The notes under the pieces: generated by a model | The model's database searches: none | What the model saw: only the letters and a program-made list of their open reading frames with translations | What the model was told of the DNA's origin: nothing | Translations under genes and position numbers: made by a program | Shown: positions 44,731 to 52,753 of the stretch, piece after piece | Layout of the letters: each line of letters opens with the position of its first letter | Numbering within the stretch: position 1 is the first letter of the stretch | NCBI GenBank assembly: GCA_945870035.1 | Contig: CAMBQQ010000013.1 | Span: 1 to 53,724, forward strand | Source: Rhizobium sp. Q54 | GTDB taxonomy: Bacteria > Pseudomonadota > Alphaproteobacteria > Rhizobiales > Xanthobacteraceae | Reading direction: 5' to 3' | Length of the DNA stretch: 53,724 nt

Positions 44731-45615
44731 ATGTCCTCTGTCCCTCGATCGCGCACCTGGGCCGGCATTGCGCTGGCGCTGGCGGCCGCCATTTCTTTCG
44801 CGCTCGCCAACACCTCGGCAAGCCTGGCCTATCATAGCGGCAGCAACCCGCTGACCGTAGCAGCGATCCGATTTGTCCTGCCGACGGCTGTGCTGGTCGT
44901 CTGGTTACGCTTGCGCGGCGTTCCGATCGGCTTGCCGACACGGGACGGCTGGGTTGCCGTAGCGCTCGGTGCCGTCACCGCCGTCTATACATGGGCGCTA
45001 CTCAGCGCCATTGGTGCGATCCCGCTGGCGCTGGCGATCCTCGTCTTCTACCTGTTCCCGCTGATCGCCACCGTTATTCTCGGCTTTTGCGGCTGGGAGA
45101 AGCTCGGCTGGCAGACGATAACGGCGATCGTGCTCGCTTTTGTCGGCCTTACGCTCGCGCTCGACCCGCGTGGCGGCAATCTCGATATTGCAGGTGCGGC
45201 GCTGGCCTTCGTGGCCGCGCTTGGGCTTGGCACCGTCGTCGTCGTCTCCAGCCGCGTCTCCCGCGCCGGCAATTCACGACCAGTGACACTGTATATGGCA
45301 GCCGTCGCAAGCATCCTGCTGATCGCGCTCTGCGCTGTGCATGGCGAGTTTGTGCTGCCGAAGACAAGCCTCGGCTGGATCGGCTTTGCCTGCGCTGCCG
45401 GGTTCTATGCCTTCGCGATTATCGCCTTCTACATCGCCATATCGATGATCGGCCCAGTGCACGTCGCACTATTGTCCTATGCCGAACCGGTGGCCGCTGC
45501 GGGCCTCGGCGTAACCTTGCTCGGCGAGGCGCTGGCGCCGATCCAAATCGCCGGCATTGCGCTGGTCGTCACGACGCTGATCGGTGCGACGTTGTGGCAA
45601 CCGCGCGCGCATTAA
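44731..45615 (+). CDS. EamA/DMT family transporter
   Basis: The 294-residue membrane protein has ten hydrophobic helices in two EamA repeats (~10-135 and ~150-285). SFALANTSASLAYHSGSNPL is in the first and LLSYAEPVAAAGLGVTLLGE in the second, a typical EamA end. It exports metabolites or amino acids by family. The start ATG follows the open region without a strong ribosome site. It converges on the receiver gene. Confidence 0.87.
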   Translation: MSSVPRSRTWAGIALALAAAISFALANTSASLAYHSGSNPLTVAAIRFVLPTAVLVVWLRLRGVPIGLPTRDGWVAVALGAVTAVYTWALLSAIGAIPLALAILVFYLFPLIATVILGFCGWEKLGWQTITAIVLAFVGLTLALDPRGGNLDIAGAALAFVAALGLGTVVVVSSRVSRAGNSRPVTLYMAAVASILLIALCAVHGEFVLPKTSLGWIGFACAAGFYAFAIIAFYIAISMIGPVHVALLSYAEPVAAAGLGVTLLGEALAPIQIAGIALVVTTLIGATLWQPRAH

Positions 45616-45783
45616 AACGCACTCGGTGACAAGCAAGTCCGAGAGGCCATGAGCGACCGACCCATCCCGCCCCAGCGCGGACCATTGTCCGTTGTTGTCA
45701 ATAGGCGACAAACCTCGGCGCGACTGGTTTGTCCGCGAAGTGCCATTAACATCGTTCGCTGCAACGCAAAAAGAAGCTCGAAA

Positions 45784-46239
45784 TTAAATAGGCCGCCGTT
45801 GAGCGGGACCCTGCGCGAGGGCCAGCAACAGGGCCTGCCGTAGATCGGTGACAGTGTACGGCTTCTGCAAGACAACGACGCCGCTAAGGGTTTCCGTATA
45901 ATCGGACGATGCACGGCCGGTTGCTAGAATGAAGGGCGTACCGCGAATGACAAGAGCATCGATAACGGGCGCAATACTTCCGTCGGCGAGCGTTCCATCA
46001 AGCACAGCGATATCAAGAGGATGGGTCGCGATAAATGCGAGAGCTTCTGTCACCCGCGCGGCATTGCCAATCAGCTCACATTTTAGCTCGGCTAAATGAT
46101 CTTCAAGAGCCCACAAGATCATAGATTCGTCTTCGGCCACAAAGACGCGCAAACCCGAGAGGGCTATTGGCGGCTCCAATGACGGCTCATCTTGCCGATG
46201 CTGCTGGTCCAAAGCCGAGCACTTTCGTTGGCTATTCAT
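45784..46239 (-). CDS. Single-domain response regulator (receiver)
   Basis: The 151-residue protein has a ~30-residue leader and then a CheY-like receiver. The acidic pair is E36-D37 (FVAEDESMILW), the phospho-acceptor is D81 (IAVLDGTLADG), then FILATGRA and the lysine in LQKPYTV. There is no output domain, so it signals through protein contacts. A GTG at 46254 is an alternative start. It is divergent from the hybrid kinase at 46525, suggesting a phosphorelay pair. Confidence 0.85.
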   Translation of the reverse strand: MNSQRKCSALDQQHRQDEPSLEPPIALSGLRVFVAEDESMILWALEDHLAELKCELIGNAARVTEALAFIATHPLDIAVLDGTLADGSIAPVIDALVIRGTPFILATGRASSDYTETLSGVVVLQKPYTVTDLRQALLLALAQGPAQRRPI

Positions 46240-46524
46240 GACAATCTGATGCACGCTGGTGCGCGATCAGCAAAAAGGGCCTTTTCTCGGACTTGATCCG
46301 GGGTGGGTGCTGGTTTTGCGCTTGAAATGAGGCTCGCGAAGATTATTGGAACCTAACGTCCGTTCGCGTGCTATGTTCCGAATTTGGCCCACGATCCTAT
46401 CGGCGAGCCGTTACCAGCCCTTGGGTTATGCGGTTATTGGCTGATCAATCGCGCAATTTGCCCTTCGCGTCGCTTCAATTCGGCGAAGGGTCGGCAGGCA
46501 GCACGTTGGGACACAAAATTCAAA

Positions 46525-48393
46525 ATGAATGAACCTCAGATTGGGATCGGCCAAATATTCCAAAGTCTCCCCCGAAGCATTCGATTTCATCTCCCGGAAT
46601 TGTCAGCCCTGGTCCTTCTTGTCGCGATCGGCACACTGGGCTGGATCATCTGGGAATATCGTCGAGCTGTCGATTTGGTGCAGCATACCTTCGAAGTTGA
46701 GACAACTATTGAGGCCGTGTTGTCTTTGGATCACGACGCTGAATTGAATAGCCGCAGCTATATCTTCACCGGCGAGGAACTCCACCTGCAGCGCTACGGC
46801 GCAACCGAGAACAATATCAAGGTCGAGATGGCGAAGTTACAACGCCTCACGGTCGGTAACCCCGGGCAACAACTTGCGCTCACCCGCCTTAAAAGTAATT
46901 TAGAAAACCATTTGGCCGCATTAAACCGGGGCATCGAACTGCGCCGCACAGCCGGCATCGAAGCAGCGTTTTCATTCGTTCAGGGGGGCAGTACTTTTGC
47001 GGCCCGGGAAAAGGTTGGTGCCGATATTGCAGAGATGGTGGAGGCCGAGCGCAAGTTGCACCTCAACCGGATTGTTGAAGTGGAGCGGGTGACCGTAGCT
47101 GGAGCGATTGTTGCCAGCCTCGCCCTTCTCTTGGTGATCGGTTCAATGGCTGCCTGGATTTGGGGAACGCGCCGTGAAGCTCAGGCGCTACTGGCAACGA
47201 TAGCCGAACGTGAACTGAATGAGGCGAAAATCCGCCAGATGCTTAAAATGGAGGCCGTGGGCCAGCTGACAGGCGGCCTAGCTCACGATCTCAACAACAT
47301 GCTTGCGGTCATCATCAGCGGCCTCACCCTCGTTCAAAAACGTCTTAAGGCGGGCGATACGAATGTGATGAAGTTCGTTGATGGGGCAATGGACGGTGCA
47401 ACCCGCGCAGCGAAACTGACAAATCGGCTCACAGCCTTTTCCCGACAGCAGCCGCTTTCTCCGAAGCCGATTGGTGTCAATCGACTGATAGTTGGCATTT
47501 CGGAGATGGTGCAACGGGCCTTGGGCGAGACAATAAAAACCGAAACCGTGCTCAATGCGGGCCTCTGGTCCATCAACGCAGATGCCGGGGAGCTTGAGAA
47601 TGCGCTTTTGAACCTGTCCGTCAATGCGCGCGACGCGATGCCGGAGGGTGGCAATCTGACCATCGAGACGTCCAATTGCCAAATCGACGAAACCTACGCT
47701 CATCGATACGAAATGGTTGCAGGCGACTACGTCCTGATCGCGATGACCGACACGGGCACAGGAATGACAGAGGAAGTTGCCGGCAAAGCGTTCGATCCCT
47801 TTTTCACAACTAAAGACGTTGGCAAGGGCACCGGGCTTGGACTGTCGCAGGTTTATGGCTTCGTCAAGCAATCCGGCGGCCATACCAATATCTATTCAGA
47901 GCCAGGACATGGCACGACGATAAAAATGTACTTGCCGCGGCTGCGCGACGCGAGCCTTGTGAAAAAGATTGAAGCTGCGAAGGAAGAGACTTTGCCTGAT
48001 ATGCGGAAGGAAAACTCCGCCAACATCATCCTTGTCGTGGAAGACGACGAACGGGTGCGCGAGATGACGGTCGCGTCAGTGCGTGAGCTGGGATATACGG
48101 TCATCCATGCGGACGGCGGCAAAAGCGCCCTGGAAAAGCTCGACGCGCATCCCGAAGTCACGATGCTTTTCACGGATATAGTCATGCCGGATATCAGCGG
48201 CGAACAGCTGGCTACCGAGGTCTTGCGACGACAACCGGATATCAAGGTTCTGTACACATCTGGGTTTGCGCGCGGCGCGATGGTTCACGGTGGGGAGTTG
48301 GCTGATGGAATGGGCTTCATCGCCAAACCGTTCACGCTTGGGCAAGTTTCCGCGAAAATAAGCGCGGTGCTCTCTGGGAAAGCGGCGGCTTAG
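46525..48393 (+). CDS. Hybrid sensor histidine kinase with CHASE3-like sensor and C-terminal receiver
   Basis: This 622-residue membrane protein has a first helix at ~28-45 and a periplasmic helical sensor at ~45-180, of CHASE3 type (SLDHDAELNSRSYIFTGEE is typical). A second helix at ~190-215 precedes HisKA with H254 in GGLAHDLNNMLAVI and an ATPase domain with NLSVNARDAMPEGG and GTGLGLSQVYGFVKQSGG. A receiver with D551 in FTDIVMPD follows. It may autophosphorylate and pass phosphate to its own receiver and to the 45784-46239 protein. The frame extends upstream to 46384 (TTG), but ATG 46525 leads directly into the family N-terminus. Confidence 0.9.
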   Translation: MNEPQIGIGQIFQSLPRSIRFHLPELSALVLLVAIGTLGWIIWEYRRAVDLVQHTFEVETTIEAVLSLDHDAELNSRSYIFTGEELHLQRYGATENNIKVEMAKLQRLTVGNPGQQLALTRLKSNLENHLAALNRGIELRRTAGIEAAFSFVQGGSTFAAREKVGADIAEMVEAERKLHLNRIVEVERVTVAGAIVASLALLLVIGSMAAWIWGTRREAQALLATIAERELNEAKIRQMLKMEAVGQLTGGLAHDLNNMLAVIISGLTLVQKRLKAGDTNVMKFVDGAMDGATRAAKLTNRLTAFSRQQPLSPKPIGVNRLIVGISEMVQRALGETIKTETVLNAGLWSINADAGELENALLNLSVNARDAMPEGGNLTIETSNCQIDETYAHRYEMVAGDYVLIAMTDTGTGMTEEVAGKAFDPFFTTKDVGKGTGLGLSQVYGFVKQSGGHTNIYSEPGHGTTIKMYLPRLRDASLVKKIEAAKEETLPDMRKENSANIILVVEDDERVREMTVASVRELGYTVIHADGGKSALEKLDAHPEVTMLFTDIVMPDISGEQLATEVLRRQPDIKVLYTSGFARGAMVHGGELADGMGFIAKPFTLGQVSAKISAVLSGKAAA

Positions 48394-48491
48394 AGGCTGA
48401 GGATTAACGGACTGAAGCAGCCCGAGTTGCATTCTTGCTTGCTGAGCACTTTTGCACAGACTGAACGGACCGACGGGTTCAAAGTCGCTCG

Positions 48492-48665
48492 ATGTCCTTG
48501 GCCGACTGGTATCAATACAAAGCCGATCAGAGCGAGCGGCGCGCGAAAGCGGCCACCATTCGAGCCGAGCGCGTTGAGTACGAAGACGCACAAAAAGTCT
48601 GGCTTATACTGGCCGCTGAGGCTGAACTAGACGAACTGCGCCAATTCGGAATTTCGTTGAATTGA
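48492..48665 (+). CDS. Short hypothetical protein, 57 residues
   Basis: The frame runs MSLADWYQYKADQSERRAKA, then YEDAQKVWLILAAEAELDEL. The W/Y-Y-K-A-x-Q/E start and the later Y-E-x-A-x-x-W-L-x-L-A pattern resemble a family of 50-60-residue hypothetical proteins common in Bradyrhizobium-like genomes, some of which carry an additional cysteine. It is probably helical and cytosolic; the function is unknown. The ribosome site is weak. It lies 98 bases after the hybrid kinase. Confidence 0.55.
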   Translation: MSLADWYQYKADQSERRAKAATIRAERVEYEDAQKVWLILAAEAELDELRQFGISLN

Positions 48666-48696
48666 AAGTGGCCGCCTCAGTTGACGAACCGCGGGG

Positions 48697-49044
48697 GTGC
48701 CGCGCTTTTGGGTGATGCATCTCGATGGTCCGCGGCTGCGGTTTTCAAATCTGGCGCGGCATCGAGGCGTCAGCCAATGTCTTGGATCGCTACAGGGCAA
48801 AGACTGGTTTATCGCGGTCGCGCCGCCTAGCATTCCCGCAGACGGTGCGCGGCCCGATCTGCCGCGGCTGATCGCCTTCCGCGTTCCTGGCGATTGCGTA
48901 GTCAAGCTTGACGTCGGCACCTGGCACGCGGGGCCGCTCTTTAGTCATGACGAATGCCTGTTCTTTAATCTTGAAAATCTTGACACCAACAAACGCGACT
49001 TCGACGCGGCCGAACTACCGAATGAATTCGAGATCGAGGCGTGA
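48697..49044 (+). CDS. Ureidoglycolate-lyase-like cupin protein, N-terminally truncated
   Basis: The 115-residue product matches the C-terminal part of the ureidoglycolate lyase (AllA-like) cupin family. QCLGSLQGKDWFIAVAPP, RLIAFRVPGDCVVKLDVGTW and HAGPLFSHDECLFFNLEN are the barrel strands with the metal-site histidine. Full-length members have about 160-200 residues, so ~50 or more are missing at the N-terminus. A TGA lies four codons upstream of the GTG start, and no matching N-terminal sequence is seen in other frames. It may be a decayed gene, or a minimal variant. Confidence 0.6.
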   Translation: MPRFWVMHLDGPRLRFSNLARHRGVSQCLGSLQGKDWFIAVAPPSIPADGARPDLPRLIAFRVPGDCVVKLDVGTWHAGPLFSHDECLFFNLENLDTNKRDFDAAELPNEFEIEA

Positions 49045-49179
49045 CAAGATTGCCCGACGCGAAAGGCGGCTGCCAGTTTTCAATTAAGCGGGCACGCCGC
49101 CGTTAATGCGGCGCAATGTCCGCTTAGGCAATTCGCGTCATTCACCCCGACGCACAATTTTGTCCGCTAACCGCCGCGT

Positions 49180-49626
49180 TTAGTGACAAACCAGTACCGG
49201 AGTTTTCGTGTGCGTCAGCACCTTGTTTGTCACACTGCCGAGCAAAACAGCAGATAGTCCACTCCGCCCGTGAGATGCCATGACGATGAGATCGCAGCCC
49301 TTGTCATTTGCAGCCTTGATTATGGCTTCATAGGGTTGCGCGTCCTCCACCTGAATCGTGTTGCAGGACACGCTGGCCAGCTTGGCCGCCTCCGCAGCGC
49401 GTTTCAACACGCTTGTGGCATGTCGCTTAATCTCTTCAGTGCGCTTGCTAATTGCCTCAGGCATCTGCCTCACATTCGATTCTGTAAAGCTGCCGAAGTC
49501 GAATGGGGCCTCGACCACGATCACAGATACCCTTGCGGCTATGGATTTCGCCAGCGACAATCCATGCGTCACAGCATGGTCCGCTAGCTCCGAGCCGTCG
49601 GTCGGGATGAGAATATGCCGGTACAT
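49180..49626 (-). CDS. Universal stress protein (UspA family)
   Basis: The 148-residue single-domain USP starts with MYRHILIPTDGSELADHA. It carries the ATP-binding C-terminal motif in VMASHGRSGLSAVLLGSVTN (G-x2-G-x9-G-S) and ends TKTPVLVCH. ATP-binding USPs respond to stress and energy state. The ATG at 49626 has AGGTGGAG upstream; the frame is open 13 further codons. Confidence 0.93.
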   Translation of the reverse strand: MYRHILIPTDGSELADHAVTHGLSLAKSIAARVSVIVVEAPFDFGSFTESNVRQMPEAISKRTEEIKRHATSVLKRAAEAAKLASVSCNTIQVEDAQPYEAIIKAANDKGCDLIVMASHGRSGLSAVLLGSVTNKVLTHTKTPVLVCH

Positions 49627-50117
49627 GCTCCACCTCTCGATTGTTTGATTGTATCGCCAACGCATGCCTTCAGAATGTGATCTTTGGCAAATATTTTAGC
49701 TAGCCGAGTTGGGAGATCGGGCTATTGAGACAAATCAATTGATCCGCCCAGCGCCGCTAGCTTACCCGCCCGCGCCATTCATCGCGCTCACCCGGCAGAG
49801 CAGCCATGCAGCAAATTGAGGTGTCCTCAGTGGGGCCAGCGCCGGATGTCTGCTTTCGGGTAACAGCGTGCAACGCCTGATATTGGGGCGGAATCTCCAT
49901 GACGCGAATGACCCTCATCGACATTAAGGCCGCTGCCGAGGCCGGCGGAAGAAGCATCCCGATACGCGGTGCGCCGCTCCAACAAATATGGTTGCGAATG
50001 CGCAAAACAGCCGGATAGCAATCATCAAATACAGCTTTGTGGAACCAAACCTGTGCCCGTGGCGTTGTGTTGGGTTCTGATCGACCGATCAGGAATAACC
50101 CTCAGGGATAGCCACCA
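49627..50117. other. Intergenic region between the stress protein and the Met-rich gene
   Basis: The ~490 bases are divergently flanked, so the promoters of both genes should lie here, but I see no convincing -35/-10 pair. A 39-codon frame at 49899-50018 has no recognisable features. Nothing else stands out. Confidence 0.4.
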
Positions 50118-50390
50118 ATGAAAATGACCCTTCCGCTTGCTTGTGCCGCTCTCGCCGCCGCGTTGCTCGCTGCTGCCCCGGCCCTTTCGCAAGCCCCCGG
50201 CGTCACGACGGGCATGAATTGCTCCGAGGCAAACATGAAGACCGCGAACGATTCCATGATGAAAATGACAGATGCCACCAAGAAAGCAGCGGTCATGAAG
50301 GAAATAGACATGGCCAAGGGCATGATGGCGAAGAAGGATGAGAAGGGCTGCGCGATGCAAATGGACAAAGCCATGGGCATGATGAAATAA
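50118..50390 (+). CDS. Small secreted methionine-rich protein
   Basis: The 90-residue protein has a signal peptide (~1-25, AAAPALSQA) and a mature part of about 65 residues. More than a dozen are methionine, mostly in MxxM, MM and MxM patterns, with two cysteines in NCSEANM and KGCAMQM. Met/Cys-rich periplasmic proteins often bind copper or silver, but that is inference only; the family is uncharacterised to my knowledge. The ATG follows AGGGATAG. A hairpin lies 15 bases after the stop. Confidence 0.72.
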   Translation: MKMTLPLACAALAAALLAAAPALSQAPGVTTGMNCSEANMKTANDSMMKMTDATKKAAVMKEIDMAKGMMAKKDEKGCAMQMDKAMGMMK

Positions 50391-50404
50391 ATCGAGGAAA
50401 GATG

Positions 50405-50435
50405 GCGACATCCGTCATAAAGTGGCGGATGTCGC
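50405..50435 (+). terminator. Hairpin after the Met-rich gene
   Basis: A perfect 10-bp inverted repeat, GCGACATCCG at 50405-50414 with CGGATGTCGC at 50426-50435, encloses an 11-base loop. There is no T run after it, so it may be an mRNA-stabilising or attenuating structure rather than a true intrinsic terminator. Confidence 0.55.
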
Positions 50436-50639
50436 GTAACTGTCACTCAGTTAAGTGGATGATGGAAAACATACGCCTCAAACCCGGAAATTAGAGCAAA
50501 AAGAGCCTGGGAACGTCGTGGTAGACCATCGGGGCGGCGTGTGCTGTTCTTAAAAAAATATTGCCGAATATAGCTGAGATGGTTTTGACACTTGGGACCC
50601 TGGCTACATGGGGAATGCCGGTAAGAGGGAGCCGATCAG

Positions 50640-51332
50640 ATGACCGTCGTCCAGGTTTCTTATTTCTCGGACGTATTGTGCATTTGGGCATATGCCGCGC
50701 AGGCTCGTATAGATGCGGTCAAAGAGAAGTTCCGCGACACAGTTCGATTGGACTATCGGTTCTGCTCTGTCTTCGGCGATGCGGCCAGCAAGATCACTTC
50801 GGCTTGGCGAGACAAGGGTGAATATACCGGGTTCAATGCGCATTTGCGAACGGTCGCGCGACAGTTCCCGCATATCGAAGTCGATCCGGACATTTGGCTG
50901 AAGACGCGCCCGCCGACGTCGGCCAGCGCGCATTTGTTCATGACGGCGGTCCAGCAATGGGAACATGGCTTAGGAGCAGAAGGGCAAAGCGGATCAGCGA
51001 CATCAATCTTCGATAAGGTGATGTGGGCATTCCGTTGCGGGTTTTTCCGAGATTGTCGCGACATCGCCCGTTGGGATGTTCAATGCGAACTGGCCGAAGC
51101 TCTCGGCGTCGATATAAACGCGATTGAAAAAAGCATTCACGCTGGAACCGCCTTTGCCCGGCTGGCCGCGGACTACCAAGACACCGACAAGATGCACATC
51201 GAAGGCAGTCCAAGCTTCGTATTGAACGGAGGACGCCAGAAGCTCTACGGGGATGTCGGCTTCCGGATTATTGAAGCAAACATTCAGGAATTATTGCGGA
51301 CGCCTACTGGAGACCAAACCAGTTGGTGCTGA
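50640..51332 (+). CDS. DsbA family (FrnE/HCCA-isomerase-like) thioredoxin-fold protein
   Basis: The 230-residue protein has the DsbA/FrnE plan: an N-terminal strand VSYFSDVLCIWAY, a helical insertion (~45-170), and a cis-proline segment EGSPSFVLNGGRQKLYG near the C-terminus. The active-site position reads C14-I-W-A, so the second cysteine of CxxC is missing. It could act as a monothiol enzyme, or like glutathione-using HCCA isomerases. It is probably cytosolic, with no signal peptide. The ATG follows GGGAG. Confidence 0.8.
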   Translation: MTVVQVSYFSDVLCIWAYAAQARIDAVKEKFRDTVRLDYRFCSVFGDAASKITSAWRDKGEYTGFNAHLRTVARQFPHIEVDPDIWLKTRPPTSASAHLFMTAVQQWEHGLGAEGQSGSATSIFDKVMWAFRCGFFRDCRDIARWDVQCELAEALGVDINAIEKSIHAGTAFARLAADYQDTDKMHIEGSPSFVLNGGRQKLYGDVGFRIIEANIQELLRTPTGDQTSWC

Positions 51333-51482
51333 TCGTGGGTTGTTTGACCGAAATTCATTTGCGATGCCTGGAACCAAAGCGGGAATTATGAGTTCAACAC
51401 CTACCCCCCCGTGTTCGGGCGGCTTGGACCAAGCGGCCGTTCCGGCCTCGCCTTGCGATCCGCATTTGAGGAGATCTAGGCG

Positions 51483-51779
51483 ATGACGAAATTATTTTTG
51501 CTAGCAGCAGCAACGGCACTCATGTTGAGCGGACAAGCATCAGCGCAGGACAAGGCGCCGGCTAGTGAAATAAAGCCAATGCTCAACTGCCATCCACCTG
51601 CTAACGGCGCACCCGCCTGGGACTCTCAGGCCGTTGAGAAAAGCGCCATTCTGCCGTCTGCCGGCGGGGACACAACGACCGGCGCTGCGTCAACAGCGCA
51701 ACGCCATGGCTTGTCCGTCGAGGTCCGCACCGATTGTCCGCCGGAATTGAGCGCTCCCGTCGCAAAACCCAAAGACTAA
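51483..51779 (+). CDS. Small secreted protein of unknown function
   Basis: The 98-residue protein has a signal peptide (~1-22, SGQASAQ). The mature part is proline-, alanine- and serine-rich with two cysteines (MLNCHPP and RTDCPPE) that could form a disulfide. There is no recognisable domain. The start has AGGAG upstream. Only 24 bases separate it from the downstream flavin protein, so they may be co-transcribed. Confidence 0.65.
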   Translation: MTKLFLLAAATALMLSGQASAQDKAPASEIKPMLNCHPPANGAPAWDSQAVEKSAILPSAGGDTTTGAASTAQRHGLSVEVRTDCPPELSAPVAKPKD

Positions 51780-51803
51780 TCCGGATATATAAGGGCCTGT
51801 GAC

Positions 51804-52298
51804 ATGACGAAGCAGAACGATCTCTCCCGCGTTTGGGACATTATCGAGAAGGCGCCCGTCGGCATGCTGACGACGCGATCTTCTGGCGGCCTGCGCGCGC
51901 GGCCGCTGGAAGCGCGGGCCGACCGCGACGCCGGAATCATCTGGTTCGTAACCGATGTGCGCGGCGCTAAGGACGACGAGATCGACGCGGCCCATGACAT
52001 CGGGCTTGCCTTCTACAATTCGGACGGTCGCACTTATCTCTCCATCACCGGCCGTGCTTCCGTAACACGCGACACCGCCAAGGCGAAAGAAGTATGGAAG
52101 AAGACTGACGACATCTGGTTGCCGGGCGGGCCGGACGATCCGAATGCTCGCGTGCTTCGCGTAGAGCCAATCACGGCCGAACTGTGGGACGGGCCGTCGA
52201 GCGCGGCAGGTGCGGCTTTTGAATTCGCCAAGGCGCGATTGGCCGGCAAGAAACCCAACCTCAGCAAGAATCTAAAAGTCACTGTGCCGATGCGCTGA
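51804..52298 (+). CDS. Pyridoxamine 5'-phosphate oxidase-fold general stress protein
   Basis: The 164-residue FMN-binding split-barrel protein is of the general-stress-protein-26 type. KAPVGMLTTRSSGGLRARPL, GIIWFVTDVRGAKDDEI, YLSITGRASVTRD and the W in ELWDGPSS are family landmarks. It probably binds flavin, and the substrate is unknown. A CATTTCC/GGAAATG hairpin follows (52314-52330). It fits with the stress-related neighbours. Confidence 0.87.
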   Translation: MTKQNDLSRVWDIIEKAPVGMLTTRSSGGLRARPLEARADRDAGIIWFVTDVRGAKDDEIDAAHDIGLAFYNSDGRTYLSITGRASVTRDTAKAKEVWKKTDDIWLPGGPDDPNARVLRVEPITAELWDGPSSAAGAAFEFAKARLAGKKPNLSKNLKVTVPMR

Positions 52299-52313
52299 TA
52301 TTATTCTGATCGT

Positions 52314-52330
52314 CATTTCCCACGGAAATG
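52314..52330 (+). terminator. Hairpin after the stress flavoprotein
   Basis: CATTTCC at 52314-52320 and GGAAATG at 52324-52330 make a 7-bp stem with a three-base loop, 16 bases after the stop. No T tract follows. The flanking DNA is markedly AT-rich. Confidence 0.5.
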
Positions 52331-52444
52331 TAGGCATTATAATAGTAAAACCGGCAAAGATTTTACACGATTGATCTGTCTGATTGTGAGCGCGGGCCAA
52401 TCTAGAAAATTATCTCTTAACCCGATGTCTTCAGGAGATTTGTC

Positions 52445-52705
52445 ATGTCTTTAATCCCTAACGCTGCGGCGCGCTCGCTCGCCGTATCCGCGCTCGCGAC
52501 CTTGAGTCTCGCGACCGTTGCCGAGGCACAGATGTACGGTCAGGGTCAAGGTTCGGGGCCGGGTCAAGGCGGCGGCATGATGGGTGGCGACTGGGGGTGG
52601 GGCATGGGTTACGGAATGGGCGGGTTCGGAGGAATCGGCGTGCTTGTGCTCGCTGTGGCCGTCCTGGGTATCGCTGTCATGGCGTTCCGTCGCCGCAGTC
52701 CATGA
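52445..52705 (+). CDS. Small glycine/methionine-rich membrane protein
   Basis: The 86-residue protein has a signal-like N-terminus (to AEAQM), a Gly/Gln/Met/Trp-rich middle (GQGQGSGPGQGGGMMGGDWG) and a single C-terminal helix, IGVLVLAVAVLGIAVMAF, ending RRRSP. It is likely anchored with its Gly-rich part outside the membrane. I do not recognise a function. The ATG has a strong AGGAG. Confidence 0.65.
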   Translation: MSLIPNAAARSLAVSALATLSLATVAEAQMYGQGQGSGPGQGGGMMGGDWGWGMGYGMGGFGGIGVLVLAVAVLGIAVMAFRRRSP

Positions 52706-52753
52706 CCGTAATTATTCGGGCAACGGACGGAACTGGGCGAGGAAGAGTATTTT

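Noticed and set aside
44441..44854. Open frame of 137 codons on the plus strand between the lysine-rich gene and the exporter, and a long minus-strand frame over the same DNA
   Set aside because: The predicted proteins have random-looking composition, overlap well-supported genes and have no ribosome site or recognisable domain.
49899..50018. 39-codon frame beginning MTRMTLIDIK
   Set aside because: Too short, no clear ribosome site and no recognised pattern; could be chance.
51362..51486. Short frame ending with TGA that overlaps the ATG of the small secreted protein at 51483
   Set aside because: The overlap looks like coupling, but the ~40-residue product is proline/serine-rich without a start signal, and the downstream gene has its own AGGAG.
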